Positions 7,909 through 15,741 of a stretch of 58,842 bases of DNA are shown here, piece after piece (within the stretch, counting starts at the first letter, position 1; every line of letters starts with the position of its first letter). The stretch lies in contig CALCEL010000001.1 in the NCBI GenBank assembly GCA_937900485.1, positions 1 to 58,842 of the forward strand, given 5' to 3'. Made by a program: the position numbers and the translations under genes. The notes below the pieces were generated by a model, which ran no database searches, was not told the DNA's origin, and saw nothing but the letters and a program-made list of their open reading frames with translations. The stretch is from an uncultured Prevotellaceae bacterium (GTDB taxonomy: Bacteria > Bacteroidota > Bacteroidia > Bacteroidales > Bacteroidaceae).

Positions 7909-10164
7909 ATGAGAAAAGAAATCGAACATTTCCTGAAGACAAAACGCTCTTATAAAAATCCAGGATATAACGCCGCTGCATTAGCGCACGATTTAGGTAT
8001 AAAACCCTATGAGCTGTCGAGGATTATCAAGAAGACATACAACTGCTCATACACAGACCTCATCCACACACTAAGGATAAAAGAGGCCATGCGCTTATTG
8101 TCCAATCCGCAAAAAAACGGACTTTCCATCGAAGAAATCGGACTATTATCGGGATTCAACAACAAGATGACTTATTATTCAACATTCAAAAAATATGTTA
8201 GTATGACGCCACAACAATACAGAAAGACCATGCAAAGTAAAGACAACGCTTCATGGTACATCGACGAAAGATTCGCAGATTTACAGTTATTAAGGTATAA
8301 GGTAAAGGGATTTGACAACCTGAACTTGAGACAAAAAACATTTATCTACTATTTGCAGGAAGCAGCGTTATGGGGTAGAGACATACTTTTTGATCAAAAC
8401 TGCAAATACAACCTGTTAGTCAGAAAAACCCTTGAGCAAATCTACAAAGCCGACAATATCGACAAAAACAGCGATGAATTCAAGAAAATGGAGGTTTATC
8501 TCAAACGCGTATGGTTTTCAAGCGGCATACATCATCACTACGGATGTGAGAAATTCACGCCTGAATTCACCGAAGAATGGTTTAAGCGGCAAGCACATGA
8601 CGCAGGAGTTAATCCTGATGAGACGGATTTGGTGAGCAAAGTCATATTCTCGTCTGACTATCTTCAGAAGAGAGTAAACCTGGAAGAAGGTCAAGACCTT
8701 GTCAAGACATCATCTTGCAACTACTACGAAAACGTCACACAAGCAGAGGCCGAATCGTTTTACGAAAAGCAGAAAGAAAGCGGAGACAGCGAGAGGCCCG
8801 TCATGTACGGAATGAACAGCACACTCGTAAAAGAAGGAGATGAGATAAAAGAAATCAAATGGACCACGTCAGGGAAATACGGGTCAGCACTAACAAAAAT
8901 CGTAGACTGCCTTGAGCGTGCTCGTCAATATGCGGAGAGCGATAAGCAGGTAGCAATCATCGACAAGACCATCGAGTTCTATAAGACAGGAAACCTTAAG
9001 ACTTTCGATGAATACAGTATACTATGGGTAGAATGCACAGAGCCACTCATAGACTTCGTCAACGGGTTCATCGAGTGTTATGGAGACCCGTTAGGGTTGA
9101 AATGCTCATGGGAGAGCATCGTAAACATCAAGGATTTGGAAGCCACGAAACGTACTGAGACACTCAGTGACAACGCACAATGGTTTGAGGACCACAGTCC
9201 AGTAGCTCCCGAATTCAAGAAAGAGAAATGTAAAGGAGTGAGCGCCAAAGTCATCAACGCAGCCATCTTAGCCGGTGACTTATACCCTGCGTCAGCCATA
9301 GGTATCAACCTACCTAATTCCGATTGGGTCAGAAAAGAACACGGTTCAAAGAGTGTCACCATAGGCAACCTGACTGAAGCGTACGACAAAGCGTCAAAAG
9401 GCAACGGATTCAACGATGAATTCGTGTATTCCGAGTACGAGAAGGCCATCATAGACAAGTATGGTTGTATCGTTGATGATTTGCACACCGACCTGCATGA
9501 GTGTCTTGGACATGGAAGCGGCAAACTGGCAGATGGTGTTGACGGAGACAGTCTTAAGGCATATGGTTCAACGATAGAGGAAGCCCGCGCAGACCTGTTC
9601 GCCTTATACTACCTTGCAGACAACAAACTCATCGAGCTTGGCCTTGTTCCTGACTCAGAGGCATATAAAGCATCGTACTACTCACAGATGATGAATGGTT
9701 TGATGACCCAACTTGTAAGAATTGAGCCGGGCAAGAACATCGAGGAGGCACACATGCGCAACAGAGCCCTCATCGCTCGATGGGCGTTAGAACACGGAAA
9801 GTCAGAAAATATCGTTGAATTGGTAAAAAAGGAAGGCAAGACATACCTTGTGATTAACGATTACGTCAAGCTGCGAGGACTGTTTGGAGAACTTCTTGCG
9901 GATATTCAGCGTATAAAGAGCACAGGCGACTATGAGGCCGCCAAAAAGCTCGTTGAGACATACGGAGTGAAGGTAGACAAAGACCTGCATGAGGAAATTC
10001 TCAGGAGATACACATCTCTGAATCTGGCTCCGTACAAAGGATTTATCAATCCGGTGTACACACCAGTCACGGAGAACGGAAAGATAACAGACATCCGCGT
10101 CACGTACGGCGAAGGATTCACAGAGCAAATGCTGAGATACTCAAGAGACTATTCCACACTGTAA
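7909..10164 (+). CDS. AraC-type HTH fused to M49 dipeptidyl-peptidase III
   Basis: 751 residues in one uninterrupted frame. Residues ~18-108 form an AraC-family DNA-binding region: first helix-turn-helix around AAALAHDLGIKPYELSRIIK, linker LRIKEAMRLL, second around LSIEEIGLLSGFNNKMTYYSTFKKYVSMTPQQYRK. From ~residue 112 to the end is a zinc peptidase of family M49, which removes dipeptides from the N-terminus of oligopeptides: HECLGH at 530-535 (zinc ligands His530 and His535, catalytic Glu531) and EEARAD at 557-562 (third ligand Glu558). The HECLGH form is the one I associate with Bacteroidetes M49 enzymes. The peptidase half is ~640 residues, near family size but without a signal peptide, so it would be cytosolic. 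Fifteen bases separate it from the AlkD-like gene. Both halves look intact. Whether it is a peptide-sensing regulator or a DNA-tethered enzyme is open. Confidence 0.9.
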   Translation: MRKEIEHFLKTKRSYKNPGYNAAALAHDLGIKPYELSRIIKKTYNCSYTDLIHTLRIKEAMRLLSNPQKNGLSIEEIGLLSGFNNKMTYYSTFKKYVSMTPQQYRKTMQSKDNASWYIDERFADLQLLRYKVKGFDNLNLRQKTFIYYLQEAALWGRDILFDQNCKYNLLVRKTLEQIYKADNIDKNSDEFKKMEVYLKRVWFSSGIHHHYGCEKFTPEFTEEWFKRQAHDAGVNPDETDLVSKVIFSSDYLQKRVNLEEGQDLVKTSSCNYYENVTQAEAESFYEKQKESGDSERPVMYGMNSTLVKEGDEIKEIKWTTSGKYGSALTKIVDCLERARQYAESDKQVAIIDKTIEFYKTGNLKTFDEYSILWVECTEPLIDFVNGFIECYGDPLGLKCSWESIVNIKDLEATKRTETLSDNAQWFEDHSPVAPEFKKEKCKGVSAKVINAAILAGDLYPASAIGINLPNSDWVRKEHGSKSVTIGNLTEAYDKASKGNGFNDEFVYSEYEKAIIDKYGCIVDDLHTDLHECLGHGSGKLADGVDGDSLKAYGSTIEEARADLFALYYLADNKLIELGLVPDSEAYKASYYSQMMNGLMTQLVRIEPGKNIEEAHMRNRALIARWALEHGKSENIVELVKKEGKTYLVINDYVKLRGLFGELLADIQRIKSTGDYEAAKKLVETYGVKVDKDLHEEILRRYTSLNLAPYKGFINPVYTPVTENGKITDIRVTYGEGFTEQMLRYSRDYSTL

Positions 10165-10179
10165 ACATGTCAACCGTTT

Positions 10180-10800
10180 ATGGACAAGATACTTGATATA
10201 AAAAAAGAGCTGCGCGCCAACATGAATGGCATAGCGTCGTCCGCCATGAGACAGTCAGCCGACTACAGAGTCAACTTCGGTGTTGAGCTACCGCGTCTGT
10301 TCTCCATAGCCTCAGAAATAGAGCCTTCGCACGAGTTAGCTCAGCAGCTCTGGAAGGAAAATGTGAGAGAGTGCAGGATTTTGGCCACGATACTCATGCC
10401 GACGGACAACTTCGACAGTGAGCTGTGTGACATATGGGTTGAGAACATCATGACCATAGAGATAGCGCAGTATTTCTGCATGAATTTAGTGAAGAGGCTG
10501 AGGTTCGCCTCTGAGAAAGCCTTCGAGTGGATGGCTTCGGGCAAAAGAATCACACAGTGCTGCGGATACCTCACGCTGTGCCATGTCATGCGTCAGGGAG
10601 AGCTGTCGAAAAGAAGCGCCGACGAGTTCCTTGACCAGGCCGAGTCAGTCATCAGCCAAAAAGACGACACAGACCAGAACTCCAATGACATATCGTTGGA
10701 AGTATTACAAACTCAAGTAAACAAAGCATTGAGTATATTTGCCTCACAAAGTGACGAACATGCGGAGAGAGTGAAAAATATAGCTTATTATTTGTGCTAA
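10180..10800 (+). CDS. AlkD-like DNA alkylation repair family protein
   Basis: 206 residues, all-helical HEAT-like protein of the AlkC/AlkD superfamily, whose characterised members excise alkylated bases as DNA glycosylases. Supporting pattern: KKELRANMNGIASSAMR at the N-terminus, YRVNFGVELPRLFSIASE, then HELAQQLWKENVRECRILATIL, the usual first HEAT repeat of the family, and LCDIWVENI. It is shorter than typical AlkD (~230 residues) and I cannot confirm the catalytic Asp/Trp set, so glycosylase activity is uncertain. It follows the AraC-M49 fusion after 15 bases and is probably co-transcribed. Ends just before the fur promoter, which begins inside its last codons. Confidence 0.7.
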   Translation: MDKILDIKKELRANMNGIASSAMRQSADYRVNFGVELPRLFSIASEIEPSHELAQQLWKENVRECRILATILMPTDNFDSELCDIWVENIMTIEIAQYFCMNLVKRLRFASEKAFEWMASGKRITQCCGYLTLCHVMRQGELSKRSADEFLDQAESVISQKDDTDQNSNDISLEVLQTQVNKALSIFASQSDEHAERVKNIAYYLC

Positions 10801-10822
10801 TGACCGAAAAGTCATAAATTTG
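10791..10822 (+). promoter_or_regulatory. Promoter of the Fur-family gene
   Basis: TTTG at 10791-10794, 20-base spacer, then TAAATTTG at 10815-10822: a full Bacteroidetes -33/-7 promoter. The -33 part overlaps the last codons of the preceding gene. Leader of ~23 bases to the ATG at 10852. Confidence 0.7.
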
Positions 10823-10851
10823 TCCAATGTAAGTGGTAAGACTGTCAGACT

Positions 10852-11415
10852 ATGAGCAAAGAAGACAAGTTTATTGGCGCAAAGACAATACTTAACGAAT
10901 ACATTGAATCGCAGAACATGCGTAAGACTCCTGAGAGGGAAGCTATTCTTAACGTAGTGCTCAAAATGGATGGTCATCATAGTGCTGATTACATACACTC
11001 GTTGATGCCCGAGGATTTCAGGGTGAGTCGAGTAACAATGTATAGTTCTTTGCAGCTATTCGCTAAAATCGGTCTTGTGTATTGTCATCCACGAGACGGA
11101 GCCACTTTATACGAAAACGCTTATGGTGTGGAACCTCATCACCACTACATATGCAGTGAGTGCGGCAAGATGTTCGACTTACACGACTCAAGTCTGACGA
11201 ACGTGGCGATGCAGGCCAAGACGCCTAGATTCACGAAGCAGAGCAGCTTCACTTACATTTACGGTCAGTGTGCCAAATGCAAAGCGAAGATAGCGAGGTG
11301 GCACAAGGCGAGCAAACGACTGGAGTCATTGTCTGCCACCGCTCATTCCATCACAGACAGGAAGAAAGAAGACAACGACAATCACATAAAGCAAAAAGTA
11401 ACTAAAAGAAAATAG
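10852..11415 (+). CDS. Fur-family metal-responsive repressor
   Basis: 187 residues. Winged-helix DNA-binding part at residues ~20-85 (RKTPEREAILNVVLKMDGHHSADYIHSLM, then VSRVTMYSSLQLFAKIGLV), followed by the metal-binding dimerisation part with the His cluster HHH at 96-98, CSEC at 101-104 and CAKC at 140-143, the paired Cys motifs of a structural zinc site. Which metal or peroxide it senses (Fur, Zur or PerR type) cannot be told from sequence alone. The last ~35 residues form a Lys/Arg/Ser/Asp-rich tail not usual in Fur (~150 residues). Located 45 bases upstream of purA; this pairing is, as I recall, common in Bacteroidales. Confidence 0.9.
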   Translation: MSKEDKFIGAKTILNEYIESQNMRKTPEREAILNVVLKMDGHHSADYIHSLMPEDFRVSRVTMYSSLQLFAKIGLVYCHPRDGATLYENAYGVEPHHHYICSECGKMFDLHDSSLTNVAMQAKTPRFTKQSSFTYIYGQCAKCKAKIARWHKASKRLESLSATAHSITDRKKEDNDNHIKQKVTKRK

Positions 11416-11460
11416 AATACGAACCACTCTGAAAAAGAGTTATTAAAACTTAAACAAAAA

Positions 11461-12723
11461 ATGAAGGTAGATGTTCTTTTAGGTCTCCAGTGGGGAGACG
11501 AAGGTAAGGGCAAAGTTGTTGATGTTCTTACGCCGCGATACGATGTTGTGGCACGTTTCCAGGGAGGTCCTAACGCTGGACATACACTCGAGTTCGAAGG
11601 ACAGAAGTATGTTCTTCGTTCCATTCCATCGGGTATTTTCCAAGGTGACAAAGTAAACATCATCGGCAACGGTGTAGTTTTAGCTCCAGACCTCTTCATG
11701 GAGGAGGCTAAAGATTTGGAGAAATCAGGTCATGAGTTAAAGTCAAGACTACACATCTCAAAGAAGGCTCATCTCATAATGCCAACCCACCGTCTTCTTG
11801 ATGCGGCATACGAGGCAGCGAAAGGAAAGAATAAAGTCGGAACAACAGGTAAAGGTATCGGTCCTACCTATTCTGACAAGACAAGCAGAAACGGTTTGCG
11901 CGTAGGTGACATACTTGACAACTTCGAGGAGAAATATGCGGCTGCTAAGGCAAGACACGAGAAGATTCTCAAGTCACTCAACTACACAGACTACGATATC
12001 ACTGAGGTCGAGAAGAAATGGATGGAGGGAATAGAGTACCTGAGACAGTTCCCGATTGTAGACTCAGAGCATGAGATCAACAGACTGTTGAAAAACAACA
12101 AGACAGTATTGTGTGAGGGCGCTCAGGGAACAATGCTTGACATCGACTTCGGATCATATCCGTTCGTCACTTCATCAAACACAATATGCGCCGGTGCCTG
12201 CATAGGTTTAGGTATCGGACCTAATAAGATTGGCGACGTCTATGGTATCATCAAGGCATACTGCACTCGAGTAGGCGCAGGTCCTTTCCCAACAGAGTTG
12301 TTCGACGAGACAGGAGCTAAGATAAGAGCGATAGGACATGAGTACGGAGCAGTCACTGGTCGTGAGCGTCGCTGCGGATGGATTGACCTCGTAGCATTGA
12401 AATACGCCATCATGGTCAGCGGTGTCACAAAACTCATAATGATGAAGAGTGACGTACTTGACGACTTCGACACAATAAAGGCATGTACAGCTTATAAGTT
12501 GAAGGACGGAAGTGTCATCGACTACTTCCCATACGACATTAACGACGTGGAGCCAGTCTATGTTGAGATGCCGGGATGGAAGACTGACTTGACAAAGATG
12601 ACGTCAGAGTCACAGTTCCCTAAAGAGCTGAAGGATTACATCAACTTCCTCGAGAAGGAATTAGAGACTCCTATCAGCATCGTCAGTGTCGGTCCAGACA
12701 GAGAGCAGACCATCGAGAGATAA
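11461..12723 (+). CDS. purA: Adenylosuccinate synthase
   Basis: 420 residues, full family length. Joins IMP and aspartate with GTP to form adenylosuccinate, the first committed step to AMP. Signature GLQWGDEGKGK at residues 8-18 (P-loop and catalytic Asp), GPNAGHT near 38-44, GTTGKGIGPTYSDK near 128-141, and the C-terminal guanine-binding region IVSVGPDREQT. It follows the Fur-family gene after 45 bases and has its own hairpin terminator 29 bases after the stop. No oddities. Confidence 0.97.
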   Translation: MKVDVLLGLQWGDEGKGKVVDVLTPRYDVVARFQGGPNAGHTLEFEGQKYVLRSIPSGIFQGDKVNIIGNGVVLAPDLFMEEAKDLEKSGHELKSRLHISKKAHLIMPTHRLLDAAYEAAKGKNKVGTTGKGIGPTYSDKTSRNGLRVGDILDNFEEKYAAAKARHEKILKSLNYTDYDITEVEKKWMEGIEYLRQFPIVDSEHEINRLLKNNKTVLCEGAQGTMLDIDFGSYPFVTSSNTICAGACIGLGIGPNKIGDVYGIIKAYCTRVGAGPFPTELFDETGAKIRAIGHEYGAVTGRERRCGWIDLVALKYAIMVSGVTKLIMMKSDVLDDFDTIKACTAYKLKDGSVIDYFPYDINDVEPVYVEMPGWKTDLTKMTSESQFPKELKDYINFLEKELETPISIVSVGPDREQTIER

Positions 12724-12751
12724 CATAGTCTCACTTTGGAGATAACGATAT

Positions 12752-12795
12752 GAAGAGCCTGAGTAATACATTATTATCCAAGCTCTTCTTTTGTT
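12752..12795 (+). terminator. Rho-independent terminator after purA
   Basis: GAAGAGC at 12752-12758 pairs with GCTCTTC at 12782-12788; an inner GTAATA/TATTAT stem closes a CAT loop, with a small internal loop between. TTTTGTT follows directly. Ends the fur-purA transcript. Confidence 0.75.
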
Positions 12796-12910
12796 ATAGG
12801 TCACGCACATACTGTTTAGTAGTAAGAACACCAATCCCTCTCAGATTCCTCAGCGGGTAAAAGCGAGAGAGCATCATCAAGTTCGAAGAAATGCAAATAC
12901 GTTCAGAGAC

Positions 12911-13266
12911 AAGAGGAAGAGAAAAGATTATAACAACAGGTGGAATAACGGACAATTTGGGGTGTAACCAAATTTCCCATGCCTTATTTTTACCAAAAAC
13001 AAGTTAACTTACTGATAGTCTTAAAACAAGGCATTCAGAAATCTTAGGTGTCTTTTTTGAAATTCTTAGGTTAGGTTGTAGTCAGTATACAGGTCTGCAG
13101 TTTAAAAAATCCTAACCTGAACTTTTCAACGTCCTAACCTAAGAATTTCAGACGTCGAATAAGACACGGAAAAATTCCAGAAGTCATTTTTTCGTTGTCT
13201 CGAGTCAACGAAAAAAGAGGAGTTTCGGACACTAAAAATTAGTGGCGCGGATAGGTAATTTCGTCA
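12911..13266 (+). repeat. Dispersed palindromic repeat, copy 1
   Basis: Non-coding element of ~350 bases, readily aligned with 27141-27489 and 39256-39586 in the same orientation. From the left: GGAATAACGGAC, hairpin AATTTGG/CCAAATT (12954-12974), conserved box GTTAACTTACTGATA, then a perfect 17-base inverted pair GAAATTCTTAGGTTAGG (13059-13075) and CCTAACCTAAGAATTTC (13133-13149), box GACGTCGAATAAGACACGG, hairpin TTTTTTCGTTG/CAACGAAAAAA, and GAGGAGTTTCGGACA. The outer ends (ACCAAATTTCCCAT and ATAGGTAATTTCG) are themselves imperfect inverted repeats. The CTTAGGT/ACCTAAG core occurs several times. No open frame is conserved among copies. The rest of 12796-13678 shows no gene. Confidence 0.85.
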
Positions 13267-13656
13267 ATGCATTGATATGGTTAAGTATTGCATATCATGT
13301 CAGTAACACAGAGTGAGGCTTCAAACAGGAATAAGGGCAATAATAACATGTTCTGTTTTATACATTGTGTGAGAATGATGTTTGACACAGATAAAGCCGT
13401 CAGCAGTATTCACCACAGCATCGCTCATTAATCCCCACTCCACTTGAAACGAGAAGATGACGCATCTTCATTCTATAAGCGTGTAGACTATAATTCACAA
13501 AGAGAAGGAAACGATGGTTATAGTAAACGACTGACAATGATAAAAACAAACACAAAAGTGACCAATCCGTATGGTTCTCTGAAGATTCCAACATAGCAAA
13601 AGACACGCAATGTTTGTGACACATCTCAATCTTTTTTATTATTTTCAGAAATAACA

Positions 13657-13686
13657 TTGAGAAATAACAAGTTTTTATTTACTTTG
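13657..13686 (+). promoter_or_regulatory. Probable promoter of the 13730-15679 gene
   Basis: TTG at 13657-13659, 19-base spacer, TTACTTTG at 13679-13686, one base away from TAnnTTTG. Leader of ~36 A/T-rich bases to the ATG at 13730. Confidence 0.45.
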
Positions 13687-13729
13687 CATATTCAACAAAT
13701 AACAAACTATTATACATTTCAATTATTAT

Positions 13730-15679
13730 ATGAATGTTTATCTGAAATTATTACTCATCCTCACTTCTTTCGCAACATGCTCATTGTCAGCAAAGGCACA
13801 ATTTGATGACGGTGCATACTATATATACAATTGCGCAAGCAATATGTATCTGGGAGCTGCGAACCGATACGGAACGCAGGCGTCTTTGACAAAAATCGGT
13901 CAGCCGATTTATTTCATCAAGCAGTCTGATGGCACATATGCGCTCGACACAAAGGTGTTCAACAGTAGCACTGCCCATTATCTTGGCTCCAGCCTTTACT
14001 TTGACTCAGAATTGACGAGCTGGACTATCATCGAGGTAAGCGAGGATATATATGCGTTCTCAAGCAGTGAGAATAAATACCTCTCGTATGACGGACATTC
14101 AACTACTCTGACCACGTCGGGCAACTATAAGACATCATCTGCCCAATGGAAAATTATCAGTGAGAAGTCGAGAATAGCGTCACTCAAACCAGGAAGCGAC
14201 GCCACATTTCTCATCAAAGACTACAGTTTCAGCCGTAATGCCGGACCTGACTATCAGAAATCGTACTGGACTATAGGCAGCGCTGATGACATGACCGCAG
14301 TCTCATTGTCAAACGGTAACAGCACAGACAACTGTGCATCGGCGTATCACACAACATTCGATGTGTACCAGAAACTTTTCAACATACCGAACGGTACCTA
14401 CTCGCTCACATGCCATGGCTTTTACAGACTTGACGCCGGTAGAGCATCATACATTCCTGAGCTGTACATGGAAGACGAGAACTCTCTGTTTCTCGTGAGC
14501 GCAAACGGCGAGGAGAACATAAATGACGCTTGCTCATCTTTTGCCCTCGAACTGTATGAGTTGGGTAAGATAACAGCCACCATATATAATGGCACGCTGA
14601 CCATTGGAACGAAGCTTGAGAAAAACAAAAATATATGGTGTTGTTGGGATAACATGAGACTCACTTACGTGAGCGGATTGAACGAGGACGACTACAAGAT
14701 AGCCTTGAACAGTTCTCTCGACCTCGCTCAAAGCTACCTGTCTCAACACATCAACAAGGACGTACGTGACAGTCTGAGCAAGGTGATGACTAAATGTCAG
14801 GACATAGATTATGAGTACGACACGCTAAAATACTATGTCGACCTGCTTAACAACACTATATCAAGTGCTGAGGAGTCTGCCAGCATATATAGGGACGTGC
14901 TGACTCATTACAACAACAGCAGCGCACTGGACGAATATGCTCAGGCGTTGTTCAACGAGAAGACAGCGGAAATATATGAGTCATACCTGAATGGTGACAT
15001 CACCAATGGCACAGAGGAGATAAGCAAACTCGACTCTGTATATGATGTGGTACGTTATTACCAGATAACACCGGGAACAGATATGACTTTCGCCATTGTG
15101 AATCCGACGATTGACGGCAGTGACGGATGGATTACACTAAAGCCAAACGGCGGTAACGGTCCTCTACTCAACGGCACGTCGTTTGAATATTGGGGCGGAG
15201 GCTCACTTGAGGAGGAGGACAGGTCGTTCAACTATTATCAGACGATAACGGGCATACAGAACGGCAAGTACACTGTGTCTTGTGAAGCGTACAACTCGAT
15301 GAATGGTGTCACATACGGATTCTCACAGTCTTCCGGCATCTATGCCACAAGCGGCGGAAAGACGGTCAGAACGTATGTCAACGTAGACTCTGAGGAACTG
15401 ACAGAATACACCACTCCGGTGATTCAGGTGGTGGACAACACGCTAACTATAGGAGTCAGAAACTTCAACACTATGGTGGCACGCTGGTTTGTGGCAGACA
15501 ATTTCAAACTCACTCTCATAGAACCTGACGAGGCACTGGGCGTTGGGGATATCGTAGAGTCTGACGACAGGGAAACAAGCATATACACCCTGGAAGGTAT
15601 GAGGACAGACAAGAAAAGGAAGGGTATCAATATTATCAAATATGACAGTGGTAAAACAACGAAGGTGTATGTCAAATGA
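13730..15679 (+). CDS. Secreted multidomain protein with type IX sorting-like tail
   Basis: 649 residues. Signal peptide MNVYLKLLLILTSFATCSLSAKAQ. Residues ~25-150 look like a beta-trefoil/ricin-type carbohydrate-binding region (GAYYIYNCASNMYLGAAN, ENKYLSYDG). Two copies of a jelly-roll-like module follow at ~165-320 and ~450-610, each with PNGTYSLTC or QNGKYTVSC, a GTLTIG or NTLTIG strand, and WDNMRL or ADNFKL at the end; a helical spacer (~325-445) separates them. The C-terminus (SIYTLEGMRTDKKRKGINI...TTKVYVK) fits type-A T9SS tails. No catalytic motif is recognised; a carbohydrate-binding or adhesive surface protein is the most likely role. The same module recurs in the 47385-50627 protein. 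Confidence 0.75.
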   Translation: MNVYLKLLLILTSFATCSLSAKAQFDDGAYYIYNCASNMYLGAANRYGTQASLTKIGQPIYFIKQSDGTYALDTKVFNSSTAHYLGSSLYFDSELTSWTIIEVSEDIYAFSSSENKYLSYDGHSTTLTTSGNYKTSSAQWKIISEKSRIASLKPGSDATFLIKDYSFSRNAGPDYQKSYWTIGSADDMTAVSLSNGNSTDNCASAYHTTFDVYQKLFNIPNGTYSLTCHGFYRLDAGRASYIPELYMEDENSLFLVSANGEENINDACSSFALELYELGKITATIYNGTLTIGTKLEKNKNIWCCWDNMRLTYVSGLNEDDYKIALNSSLDLAQSYLSQHINKDVRDSLSKVMTKCQDIDYEYDTLKYYVDLLNNTISSAEESASIYRDVLTHYNNSSALDEYAQALFNEKTAEIYESYLNGDITNGTEEISKLDSVYDVVRYYQITPGTDMTFAIVNPTIDGSDGWITLKPNGGNGPLLNGTSFEYWGGGSLEEEDRSFNYYQTITGIQNGKYTVSCEAYNSMNGVTYGFSQSSGIYATSGGKTVRTYVNVDSEELTEYTTPVIQVVDNTLTIGVRNFNTMVARWFVADNFKLTLIEPDEALGVGDIVESDDRETSIYTLEGMRTDKKRKGINIIKYDSGKTTKVYVK

Positions 15680-15698
15680 CATACACCTTCGTTTTATC
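15658..15698. terminator. Convergent terminator hairpin containing a stop codon
   Basis: AACGAAGGTGTATGTCA (15658-15674) pairs perfectly with TGACATACACCTTCGTT (15677-15693) around a 2-base centre, followed by TTATCTT on the plus strand. The TGA stop (15677-15679) and the last six codons of the 13730 gene lie inside the stem. On the minus strand the stem can also serve the convergent CotH-like gene ending at 15742. Confidence 0.8.
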
Positions 15699-15741
15699 TT
15701 AACGACTAACAACGTCGTAACATCATATTACGCGTGAATGG

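Noticed and set aside
12980..13050. Short frame (MPYFYQKQ...) inside repeat copy 1
   Set aside because: The corresponding positions in copies 2 and 3 have stop codons after five codons, so it is not a conserved peptide.
13400..13657. 85-codon minus-strand frame between repeat copy 1 and the secreted protein gene
   Set aside because: No ribosome site or promoter, unusual residue mix, and it would be read toward the repeat; probably chance in A/T-rich DNA.
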